Positions 32,890 to 40,339 of a stretch of 64,000 nucleotides of DNA are shown here, piece by piece. Origin of the DNA: Polynucleobacter sp. GWA2_45_21 (lineage in GTDB: Bacteria > Pseudomonadota > Gammaproteobacteria > Burkholderiales > Burkholderiaceae). A program made the translations under genes and the position numbers. The notes below the pieces were generated by a model that saw nothing but the letters and a program-made list of their open reading frames with translations, had not been told where the DNA came from and searched no databases. The stretch covers positions 310,001 to 374,000 of the forward strand of contig NZ_MHZG01000001.1 in the NCBI RefSeq assembly GCF_001830325.1, given 5' to 3'. How positions within the stretch are numbered: position 1 is the stretch's first letter; each line of letters begins with the position of its first letter.

Positions 32890-33195
32890 ATGCGTAATGA
32901 CGAAAAAGTAGCAAATGATTGGTTAAAGCAAAATGGTATTGCTATAAAGCATATGGACAAAATGGACTTATGCTTACAGCAAGCACAAATGGTTGCAACT
33001 AACTTACTCAAACATCACGCAAATTGGCTAAACAGTGAGCAGCTCAATTTACTTACGACATATACGAAAATCGTGCAGATAAAGTCCAAGCAGAATATGG
33101 CTTGTAGGGCGATGGCTTACAAAGTGCTGAATTTAGGAAAAAAATTGAATAGGCAACTGTTTAGAAAGAACAACACAATGGACGCACACAGATAA
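32890..33195 (+). CDS. Hypothetical protein of the integrated element
   Basis: A 101-aa mostly helical reading (EKVANDWLKQNGIAIKHMDK to the end). The ribosome site is weak and the upstream region is very AT-rich. Composition is consistent with coding; no family is recognised. Confidence 0.4.
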   Translation: MRNDEKVANDWLKQNGIAIKHMDKMDLCLQQAQMVATNLLKHHANWLNSEQLNLLTTYTKIVQIKSKQNMACRAMAYKVLNLGKKLNRQLFRKNNTMDAHR

Positions 33196-33243
33196 GTCAC
33201 TGTGCAATAAAGGACAAAAACACGAAGTGGAATATAACGGCTA

Positions 33244-33369
33244 ATGACTTCGTGCTCGTATAGCAATCGCTGTAAAGGTTGCGATACATATGAGCGAGCC
33301 GCAGAATTACTGTTTAGCAAACCAATGCAAAAACTGGTTGAGAGTTTCAATACATTCGTCTCTCGTTAA
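33244..33369 (+). CDS. Possible 41-aa cysteine-motif peptide
   Basis: MTSCSYSNRCKGCDTYERAA followed by a helix ending in a basic SR. Three cysteines in a C-x5-C-x2-C pattern suggest metal binding. A GGA lies about twelve bases upstream. It follows the 101-aa reading on the same strand by about 50 bases. Confidence 0.35.
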   Translation: MTSCSYSNRCKGCDTYERAAELLFSKPMQKLVESFNTFVSR

Positions 33370-33580
33370 ATTCTTTTACAGTTGTATGTGATGGAATCAG
33401 AACATTACATACAAACGACGACTATCAATGCTACTTTTATACAAGTCGCATATAGCCGTTGTTTGCTCCAAAATCAGTCAAACAACAAAGCAAAAGCAAA
33501 TCAATAATGAGCTGAAGAAAGTGTGGCGAGCGAAAGCGACAGCTTTAGCGAAGACACAGCAAGCAACGAAGTTGGCTTGC

Positions 33581-33733
33581 TTAATCAATACGCTTATTTG
33601 TCTTTTGTACTGTCTCAGAAATTAACCCACCCACAAACCAAATTGAAAAAATAATTTGTGTAACAGCGCTTCCATATAAGAATGACCCGATTAACAACAA
33701 TCCGCTAATAGCAGTAAATATTGATACAAACAT
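33581..33733 (-). CDS. Small two-TM membrane protein (50 aa)
   Basis: MFVSIFTAISGLLLIGSFLY, then a second hydrophobic stretch (IIFSIWFVGGLI) and a charged tail ending in KTNKRID. A strong ribosome site (AAGAAGGG, five bases from ATG) supports it. It lies just downstream of the zinc-ribbon membrane protein gene on the same strand. Unknown family. Confidence 0.55.
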   Translation of the reverse strand: MFVSIFTAISGLLLIGSFLYGSAVTQIIFSIWFVGGLISETVQKTNKRID

Positions 33734-33778
33734 AAAGACCCTTCTTAAAAAATCTAGTATTCACCTTATGCCTTATTG

Positions 33779-34306
33779 CTATCCTTTTAATGGTAATGGC
33801 TTCCAGCTTGATTGCTCTGAAAAAGAAGCTGAACATTGCCAGCATTCAACATCCTTTGAGTTAATTGGCGCATCACAGTTTGGACAAATGGCATCTACAA
33901 CTTCAGGCTGAGCTTTACGAGTTACAGTTTCTATTTTTGGCGTATCGCACTTGTACGCATAATTTAAGGCATCGTCAACAGTATCAAATAACTTATCTTT
34001 GCAAATTATCTTATTCAATGCAAGGTTTTTATTGATGTTATATTTTTTAGTAAGAAATATTTTGTACGCATCATTATCAATATTTTTTTCTTCAGAAAAA
34101 GTCATTTCTTCTGATGCCAATTCCTTATTAGCATGTGATTTTTTATGTAATATAAACAACATCATTCCGAACAGCACAAGCACACCACCAATAATCATTG
34201 TTGGAAAGTTAGCAACTCTATTCCCATAAATTCCAACCTGAGTACCAACAACTCCTCCCCAAAGCAGCATTACAAACCCAACAACCACAATAATTGTAGC
34301 CACCAT
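33779..34306 (-). CDS. Membrane protein with C-terminal zinc ribbon
   Basis: A 175-aa protein with two N-terminal transmembrane helices (VATIIVVVGFVMLLWGG and TMIIGGVLVLFGMMLFIL), a charged middle, and a C-terminal double CxxC (ICPNCDAPINSKDVECWQC) typical of a zinc ribbon. The function is unknown. It is followed on the same strand by a second small membrane protein. Confidence 0.65.
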   Translation of the reverse strand: MVATIIVVVGFVMLLWGGVVGTQVGIYGNRVANFPTMIIGGVLVLFGMMLFILHKKSHANKELASEEMTFSEEKNIDNDAYKIFLTKKYNINKNLALNKIICKDKLFDTVDDALNYAYKCDTPKIETVTRKAQPEVVDAICPNCDAPINSKDVECWQCSASFSEQSSWKPLPLKG

Positions 34307-34415
34307 ATATAGCCTTTCTTATTTTCGAGTTTATTAACTTTACTCTACCACCAAATCCACGCTGTAAGCAGTTAAAACATCTCTGCGAATATCTACTTAG
34401 TAGAGATTACCTAAA

Positions 34416-34453
34416 ACAGCGTATAGACGCTGTACGCAAGTCTGCGTCTTTTT
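34416..34453 (+). promoter_or_regulatory. Two mutually exclusive hairpins upstream of the small recombinase
   Basis: Hairpin A pairs ACAGCG (34416-34421) with CGCTGT (34428-34433). Hairpin B pairs AGACGC (34425-34430) with GCGTCT (34444-34449), followed by TTTT. The arms share bases 34428-34430, so only one can form. B looks like a terminator and A like an anti-terminator. The rest of 34307-34654 is AT-rich with no gene seen. Confidence 0.4.
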
Positions 34454-34654
34454 GTAGTCAATTCACAACAAATCCAATAAATACTCATATGTAAGGAAAT
34501 ATACAAATCATTACATTTCGCTTTTAAAACAGCATATCCCATTGATTATTGGAAGGATTTTAATTTGACAGAGTATTTTCACAAAGAGGTCGCAGAAAAG
34601 AAACAAAGAAAACACAATTTAGCTATAGCAAAACTTTGGTTAGGAAGAAAGACT

Positions 34655-35230
34655 ATGGCTAAACAAGCAAAGACACTTACACAAGTAGAAATTCGTAGAG
34701 TTTTAGATTTCGTAGCTACACGCAAACACAGCACACGCAATCGTGCATTAGTAATGACAACCTTTTTGAGTGGTGTTCGAGTTGGCGAATTGGCAAGTTT
34801 GCAATTTAAGGATGTTGTTGATACAGAAGGCAATATAAGGAATGAAATTAGATTGAGTGCTGAACAAACAAAAGGAAATGAAGCAAGAGTTGTATTTGTT
34901 AGCGAAAAACTACGCAAGGAATTGGAGCGCTATACAAAATTCTATCAACCTAAAAACATCAACTGCAAGTTCTTTTACAGTCAAAAAGCAGATAGCGATG
35001 GATTTACAGCAAATACGCTAACTCAATTCTTTCACTACTTGTATAAGCGTAGTGGAGTATATGGAGCAAGTTCGCATAGTGGTAGACGCACTTTCATTAC
35101 CAATTTGGCAAATAAAGGAATTAGCGTAAGAGTTTTGGCAAGTTTAGCTGGACACAAAAATATCAGCACTACGCAATGCTACATAGATGTTAATGACGAA
35201 ATGAAGCGTAAAGCTGTAGAGTTGGTATAA
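34655..35230 (+). CDS. Small tyrosine recombinase/integrase (catalytic domain only)
   Basis: A 191-aa protein comprising essentially the catalytic domain. Arginine I lies in FLSGVRVGELASL, a lysine in the beta hairpin (EQTKGNEARVV), then HSGRRTF (H-x-x-R), AGHKNISTTQCYI (H and the tyrosine nucleophile). There is no arm-binding or SAM-like N-terminal domain, as in minimal recombinases of mobile elements. The ATG at 34655 with AGGAAG upstream is preferred over a TTG at 34565. Confidence 0.8.
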   Translation: MAKQAKTLTQVEIRRVLDFVATRKHSTRNRALVMTTFLSGVRVGELASLQFKDVVDTEGNIRNEIRLSAEQTKGNEARVVFVSEKLRKELERYTKFYQPKNINCKFFYSQKADSDGFTANTLTQFFHYLYKRSGVYGASSHSGRRTFITNLANKGISVRVLASLAGHKNISTTQCYIDVNDEMKRKAVELV

Positions 35231-35234
35231 CTTG

Positions 35235-35263
35235 GTTGGGATGGTTTGGATGGTTTGGATGGT
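35235..35263. repeat. Short tandem repeats of GGTTTGGAT type
   Basis: The 9-bp motif ATGGTTTGG recurs three times with period 9 just after the recombinase stop. Its complement appears, less regularly, at 35350-35380 on the other side of a hairpin. Confidence 0.6.
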
Positions 35264-35275
35264 TTGAGAAATTAT

Positions 35276-35344
35276 CACAGCAGAAAAACAAGCATATGTA
35301 GGACATATAGCTATTGGGCTGTATATGTAGGTTTTTCTGCTGTG
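35276..35344. terminator. Long inverted repeat between convergent genes
   Basis: Perfect 14-bp arms (CACAGCAGAAAAAC at 35276-35289; complement at 35331-35344). The inner 41 bases contain a second imperfect pairing (ACATATA with TATATGT). It separates the rightward recombinase from a leftward unknown gene, so bidirectional termination is the simplest role. Confidence 0.6.
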
Positions 35345-35379
35345 TTATTAGCAAAACCAACCATCATCAAACCAAACAA

Positions 35380-36063
35380 CTATCTACGCTTCTTCAAATC
35401 TGCAAGCAAGCTCTTTAACTTCAATGCTTGTTGATTATTACGCTCAATTTCAGCTTCAACATCTTCTGCTGTTACTTCTTGCTTATCAAACTCTTCAAAT
35501 GCTTCACGCAACACATCTAACTTAACCTCAGACATTGTTTGCCAACCAAACCTTTTCATTCCTTCGTCTTTTGCCAAGTTATCCAAACTTTTACTTGTTA
35601 TGACACGAGGCATACCTATAGGGTCAATACTTAAATGACTGCCAAAATTAAAATCAATATCCCTATCAAACCAAATGCGTAATGTTTGATCAGCTGAAAT
35701 TATTTCTTCCAATCTTTCCATTGCATCCTCAAATAAACTATCTGTCTTATTGCTTAGTTCGTCTAATATTTTCTTACGCTCTATATAAGTGCCAGATTTA
35801 TGATTTTTATCCACAGTAAATTGTTCATATCTACCATACATCATTAGTGCTTCTTGTAGCATTCGTTCATACTCTTTAACTTCACTTGGGGCTTCCATTT
35901 TTCGTATCTCTTGTTGCTCAGCCCAACGCTGTTTGTATAGCTTTGCAAAGTTTTTACCAACAGCATTCTCAAAATCACGCTTGGTAACTTCCAAGTTTTT
36001 TTCGAGCATACGCATTAGCTCTTTAATTCGCTTCTTGCGTGTCTCGTTATTAAAGCGTGGCAT
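35380..36063 (-). CDS. Hypothetical helical protein of the integrated element
   Basis: A 227-aa highly charged, mostly helical protein (MPRFNNETRKKRIKELMRML; LEEIISADQTLRIWFDRDIDF; a final coiled stretch with NNQQALKLKSLLADLKKRR). A short middle segment DIDFNFGSHLSIDPIGMPRV is the only non-helical-looking part. No family is recognised. It lies 42 bases downstream of the main integrase gene, probably in one operon with it. Confidence 0.55.
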   Translation of the reverse strand: MPRFNNETRKKRIKELMRMLEKNLEVTKRDFENAVGKNFAKLYKQRWAEQQEIRKMEAPSEVKEYERMLQEALMMYGRYEQFTVDKNHKSGTYIERKKILDELSNKTDSLFEDAMERLEEIISADQTLRIWFDRDIDFNFGSHLSIDPIGMPRVITSKSLDNLAKDEGMKRFGWQTMSEVKLDVLREAFEEFDKQEVTAEDVEAEIERNNQQALKLKSLLADLKKRR

Positions 36064-36105
36064 ATTTACATAAACAAAAAGTAAGCAGATACCTAAATAT
36101 TACAA

Positions 36106-37320
36106 CTATGCCAACATTTCAGCACTAAGCATTGGGGTTATCTTGCTATAGTGCTTTTCAATCATCAAAACACTTGTTCCCATTTGGCGTGCCAATGTGT
36201 GTATATCAACACCTTTTGCCAAAGCTCTTGTTGCGTATGTGTGACGCAAGCTATACAGCGTTCTTCGCTGTCCTCCACTATCAAACATTAGCTTGCTATG
36301 TTTCATTAAATTACGAAATATATTTTCCATATTGCTAATTTGCTCACCAGTCGTCAGTCTAAATATCAACTTGTCCAACTTATCTTCAATCAATGCATCT
36401 AATGTAGCGTATGGAAGTTCGTGCCAAAGCATTATCTTCTCCAATACTGCAATTACTTCATTCTTAGCAATCAAATAGCGTGGTCCAGTTTTACCACTCA
36501 CCCAAATTCTCAAATACTTCTTCTCACCTATCCAATGCCACTGCAAGTGTTTCCATCTCAATGGCAATGCTTCAGTTCCGTGTCTAATTCCAGTATTGAC
36601 GAGAAACTCTATATACGCACCACACAATATTCGCATCAACCTTGTTCTTGTTGTATAAGATTTTTCAACCCAACTTGGGACAAATGCAATCATCGCCTCC
36701 AACTCCTTGTCAGCAAAGGCTGGGCGAGCCCTACTCTTTTCTCCTTTGCTATCTAACATTGGCACAATACGAGTGCTACTAATTACACCTTTTTCTTTTG
36801 CTAAGTTGATGACGCGTATATAGGCTGATGCGTGATTACGCTTTGTGCTTGACATTGGTATCTTACCCATCATCGCAATACGCCATCCTTCAAAGTCTTT
36901 TAATAACTCTGTAGTAATTTTCTCTATCGTATAGTTGCCAAAAAATGGAATGAGATATTTGTTGATAGCAAATATATAGTCTCTGTATGTTCTCTTGCCA
37001 ACACCATTTGCGATTGCTTGTGACATATTCGCCAACTCTTCTGTAGCAATTTGCTTAAATGTTTTTGTCACTGGAGTTAGTCCAGCTTCAGTTTTTATTT
37101 GGACTGTTTGATAAATGTATTCAGCATTTGTTACTGCCTCATCTTTATCTGCTGTGCAAGTTGATTGCGAATGCCACTTCCCATTCGCTAACTTAAAACG
37201 CACTTGCCAATGCATCGAGCTGGAACGCTTATACAGCGTGGCTTTTCCAGCCACTGCTTTTATTTTTTTATCAGCGTCAGCATCAACTTGTGCTTTGTAG
37301 AATTGTTGTAGTAGTGACAT
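36106..37320 (-). CDS. Site-specific tyrosine integrase
   Basis: A 404-aa phage-type integrase. The N-terminus has a beta-rich arm-binding region (WQVRFKLANGKWHSQST), followed by a core-binding helical domain (IATEELANMSQAIANGVGKR), and a catalytic domain with arginine I in NTGIRHGTEALPL, the LRHTYATRAL motif, and a tyrosine in MIEKHYSK. It starts 161 bases from the tRNA half at 37481, the normal place for the element's own integrase. An ATG six bases upstream (37326) is possible. Confidence 0.88.
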   Translation of the reverse strand: MSLLQQFYKAQVDADADKKIKAVAGKATLYKRSSSMHWQVRFKLANGKWHSQSTCTADKDEAVTNAEYIYQTVQIKTEAGLTPVTKTFKQIATEELANMSQAIANGVGKRTYRDYIFAINKYLIPFFGNYTIEKITTELLKDFEGWRIAMMGKIPMSSTKRNHASAYIRVINLAKEKGVISSTRIVPMLDSKGEKSRARPAFADKELEAMIAFVPSWVEKSYTTRTRLMRILCGAYIEFLVNTGIRHGTEALPLRWKHLQWHWIGEKKYLRIWVSGKTGPRYLIAKNEVIAVLEKIMLWHELPYATLDALIEDKLDKLIFRLTTGEQISNMENIFRNLMKHSKLMFDSGGQRRTLYSLRHTYATRALAKGVDIHTLARQMGTSVLMIEKHYSKITPMLSAEMLA

Positions 37321-37423
37321 ACACACAAGTGTGCTGTCAAAAACATTTTCTCGCGACTACATACGCTTGAGAGCGTTGTCACAAACCCACGAATATGCAA
37401 CGAGATTGCTGTAAGGAGGACTT

Positions 37424-37461
37424 ACAGTTTTGCTGTGCTTAAAACAATGTAGCAAAACTGT
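37424..37461. repeat. Inverted repeat between integrase and tRNA half
   Basis: Perfect 11-bp arms ACAGTTTTGCT / AGCAAAACTGT, extended outward by AGGACT (37417-37422) and AGTCCT (37465-37470). Just beside it the reverse strand reads AGTTGGATAGAGGACT, an imperfect repeat of the tRNA D-arm/anticodon region. It may be an integrase-binding structure or a transcription terminator. Confidence 0.55.
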
Positions 37462-37480
37462 ATTAGTCCTCTATCCAACT

Positions 37481-37519
37481 TTATGAGTCCTCTGCTCTAA
37501 CCAACTGAGCTATGGGCCC
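37481..37519 (-). pseudogene. 5' half of tRNA(CAU): native position downstream of rpoD
   Basis: Identical to 31947-31985. It begins 13 bases after the rpoD stop, so this is the original chromosomal tRNA locus, cut at CTCATAA in the anticodon loop by element insertion. With no 3' half attached it cannot mature into a tRNA. Confidence 0.88.
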
Positions 37520-37532
37520 GTTAGTCTTTGGA

Positions 37533-40115
37533 TCAATCTTCTTCGAGGAAGGTCTTGAGTTTGTCGCTACGGCTTGGATGACGCATTTTTCTCAAGGCTT
37601 TGGCTTCGATCTGACGAATACGCTCACGAGTAACGTCAAACTGCTTGCCCACCTCTTCGAGAGTGTGGTCTGTGCTCATCTCAACACCAAAGCGCATACG
37701 TAATACTTTTGCTTCACGCGGTGTTAGTGAATCCAATACATCTTTAACCACATCGCGCATGGAGTCATGCAATGCTGCTTCAGCTGGAGCCAAGGTATTG
37801 CCGTCCTCAATAAAGTCACCCAAATGAGAATCTTCATCGTCACCAATTGGTGTTTCCATGGAGATAGGCTCTTTAGCGATCTTCATAATCTTGCGGATCT
37901 TGTCCTCAGGAATTTCCATCTTGAGCGCCAAGGTTGCGGCATCTGGCTCATGACCAGTTTCTTGCAAGATCTGACGGCTAATACGGTTCATCTTATTGAT
38001 CGTCTCAATCATATGAACTGGAATACGGATCGTACGTGCTTGGTCAGCAATCGAACGAGTAATCGCCTGACGGATCCACCAAGTTGCATAAGTAGAGAAC
38101 TTATAGCCACGACGGTATTCAAACTTATCTACCGCCTTCATCAAACCGATATTACCCTCTTGAATCAAATCCAAGAATTGCAAACCACGGTTGGTGTATT
38201 TCTTGGCAATAGAGATCACCAAACGTAAGTTGGCTACAGTCATCTCACGCTTAGCTTCACGCGCACGCTTCTCGCCCGCAATCATTTGCTTGTTCACTTC
38301 CTTTAATTCTGGAAGTGGCAATACAACACGAGTCTGAATATCAATTAACTTCTGTTGCAGTTCCTGAATGGCCGGAACATTACGTTGTAGCAATGCTGTA
38401 TATGGCTTGTTTTCTTTTAGGAGCTTTGTGGTCCACTCTAAATTCATGGACATCTTCGGGAAGTCTTTGAGTACTTCACCACGATTGACGCCCACCTTAT
38501 CCACCAACAAACTCACAATACCGCGCTCAAGTTTCCAAACTTGGTCTACTTGTGAGCGCATGGTGTCGCATAACTTCTCAACACTCTTGGCAGTCAAGCG
38601 GAAACCAAGTAGCTCACCACGAATAGCTTCTTGTGCCTTGATATACGCTGGGCAGTTGTAACCCTCTTTATCAAAAGCACGGCGCATTTTGTCAGCTTGA
38701 GTGCGAACAATTGCAAACTTCTCTAATGAGATTTGCTTCAATTCTTCTAACTGCTTGGCGTTAGCCGTAGCTGTGCCACCGCCGCCACCGCCGCCTTCAT
38801 CTTCTCCGCCTTCTTCATCGCCCTCTTCAGCATCTGGATCAATTTCAGGCTCTTCTGGTCCAAGCTTAATATCTTCGGCATTAGGATCAACCAATCCGTC
38901 AACGAACTGATCAATCTCCATCTCACCGCTAGCAATCTTGTCTACGTTAGCCAAGATCTCGCCAATTGTGACAGGGCAAGCAGCCAAAGCCATCACCATG
39001 TCTTTAAGACCTGCTTCAATCTTCTTCGCAATGACGATCTCGCCTTCACGAGTCAAGAGGTCAACAGTACCCATCTCGCGCATGTACATACGCACTGGAT
39101 CGGTTGTACGTCCGAACTCTGAATCCACGGTAGCTAAAGCAGCTTCCGCTTCTTCTTCAGCCTCTTCTTCGGAAGTAGTTGCTGAAGCATTTTCATTGAG
39201 CAACAGTGTTTCAGCGTCTGGAGCTTGTTCGTAAACAGTAATGTTGATGTCGTTTAAGAGACTGATCAATGTTTCTAATGCATCTGCATCAGACAGCTCA
39301 TCTGACATCACGTCATTCATTTCGCCATGAGTTAAGTAACCCTTGGACTTACCCATCTTGATCAATGTCTTCAAACGGGTACGACGTAACTCTTGCTGCT
39401 CTTCAGAGCCCAGCTGTTGTGCTGCAAATTCTTTTAAGAGGGCTTTTTCTTTTGCTTTACGTTCACGCGCTTTTTGGCGATCAGTCAATACAGGCTCAGC
39501 GCCTTCTGCAGGAGCGTCCGCTTTTGGCTTGCGACCTTTCTTCACTTCTTCAGTGGCAACACTCTCAGTCCCAACATCAGCTGCTTTGGCTTTTTTTCCC
39601 TTAGCTTCTTTTGTCTCTTTAACTTCTTTTGCAGGCTTAGCTTCTTTAACCGCTTCAACCTTAGGGGCTGCTACCTTACCTTTTTTAGGGGCCTCAACCT
39701 TGGCAGCTTTAGCTGGAACTTTTGCAGGAGCCTTGGTAACTGTTTTAGCTGGAGCCTTACTTGGCTTAGCTGCAACCTTTACTACCGCCTTTACCGGCTT
39801 TGCTGGAGCTTTTGCTACAGGTTTAGCTGGGGCTTTTGCTTTCGGTGCTGGTTTTGCTGGGGCTTTTACTGGCTTAGCAGGCGCCTTCGCTTTTGCTGCA
39901 GGTTTAGCTGGGGCTTTTGCTTTCGGTGCTGGTTTTGCTGGGGCCTTTACTGGCTTGGCAGGTGTCTTCGCTTTTGCTGCAGGTTTAGCTGGAGCCTTTG
40001 CTTTCGGTGCTGGTTTAGCAGGTGTCTTGGCTTTTGCCACTGGCTTTGCAGGTGCCTTAGCTTTCACTACAGGCTTGGCTGGTTTAGCTGCTGGTTTTTT
40101 CTTAATATTTGGCAT
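37533..40115 (-). CDS. rpoD: RNA polymerase primary sigma factor RpoD with Lys/Ala/Pro-rich N-terminus
   Basis: An 860-aa sigma-70. Residues 1 to about 190 are repeats of the AKAPAKPA type, low in complexity and histone H1-like. Region 1.1 follows ([20 protein letters not shown]), then regions 1.2-2 ([11 protein letters not shown]), an acidic and Gly-run insert ([14 protein letters not shown]), region 2.3-2.4 ([20 protein letters not shown]), region 3 and region 4.2 ([20 protein letters not shown]). The core is standard; the N-terminal extension is much longer than in E. coli (613 aa). It is last of the rpsU-yqeY-dnaG-rpoD group. Confidence 0.97.
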   Translation of the reverse strand: MPNIKKKPAAKPAKPVVKAKAPAKPVAKAKTPAKPAPKAKAPAKPAAKAKTPAKPVKAPAKPAPKAKAPAKPAAKAKAPAKPVKAPAKPAPKAKAPAKPVAKAPAKPVKAVVKVAAKPSKAPAKTVTKAPAKVPAKAAKVEAPKKGKVAAPKVEAVKEAKPAKEVKETKEAKGKKAKAADVGTESVATEEVKKGRKPKADAPAEGAEPVLTDRQKARERKAKEKALLKEFAAQQLGSEEQQELRRTRLKTLIKMGKSKGYLTHGEMNDVMSDELSDADALETLISLLNDINITVYEQAPDAETLLLNENASATTSEEEAEEEAEAALATVDSEFGRTTDPVRMYMREMGTVDLLTREGEIVIAKKIEAGLKDMVMALAACPVTIGEILANVDKIASGEMEIDQFVDGLVDPNAEDIKLGPEEPEIDPDAEEGDEEGGEDEGGGGGGGTATANAKQLEELKQISLEKFAIVRTQADKMRRAFDKEGYNCPAYIKAQEAIRGELLGFRLTAKSVEKLCDTMRSQVDQVWKLERGIVSLLVDKVGVNRGEVLKDFPKMSMNLEWTTKLLKENKPYTALLQRNVPAIQELQQKLIDIQTRVVLPLPELKEVNKQMIAGEKRAREAKREMTVANLRLVISIAKKYTNRGLQFLDLIQEGNIGLMKAVDKFEYRRGYKFSTYATWWIRQAITRSIADQARTIRIPVHMIETINKMNRISRQILQETGHEPDAATLALKMEIPEDKIRKIMKIAKEPISMETPIGDDEDSHLGDFIEDGNTLAPAEAALHDSMRDVVKDVLDSLTPREAKVLRMRFGVEMSTDHTLEEVGKQFDVTRERIRQIEAKALRKMRHPSRSDKLKTFLEED
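39780..40090. repeat. Tandem coding repeats of the rpoD N-terminus
   Basis: DNA repeats encoding alternating Ala-Lys-Ala-Pro-Ala-Lys-Pro blocks, with identical stretches such as GCTTTTGCTTTCGGTGCTGG recurring several times on the plus strand. Such repeats can expand or contract by slippage or recombination. Confidence 0.7.
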
Positions 40116-40339
40116 TTATTCGCACTTACTCACGTTACTGATGATTGTTCTCGACTGCTTAGGCGCAGCTACTTTGTCCACTTGCCCCAAATTTCTTCAA
40201 AATAAAGCGCAAGTGGCTGAATTAAATCGGTTTTTTTCTGGGAATAGAGGATTATAGTCGATTGCGACTTTTTTACCCCCTCCACCACTAAAAATATGGG
40301 GTAATTTTCGGGTTTTTCTAGGGCTAAATCAGAAAATTC

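Larger units (their letters stand above)
31947..37521. mobile_element. tRNA-integrated element with two tyrosine recombinases (5.5 kb)
   Basis: It is bounded by a 41-bp direct repeat of the tRNA 5' half (31947-31987 and 37481-37521). Inside are an integrase next to the right repeat (36106-37320), a second small recombinase (34655-35230), DUF6641, a small two-TM protein, a zinc-ribbon membrane protein and several unknown genes. It is AT-rich relative to rpoD. No replication, conjugation or phage structural gene is seen, so it is a compact integrative element or the remnant of one. Confidence 0.75.

Noticed and set aside
33428..33625. Rightward 65-aa frame, MLLLYKSHIAVVCSK onward
   Set aside because: No ribosome site, and it overlaps the better supported small two-TM gene on the other strand.
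22477..37521. Prophage
   Set aside because: No capsid, portal, terminase, tail, lysis or phage replication genes were seen; the contents fit integrative elements or remnants.
39343..40257. Long rightward frames opposite the rpoD N-terminus
   Set aside because: They are mirror frames produced by the regular Ala/Lys/Pro codon repeats of rpoD, not genes.
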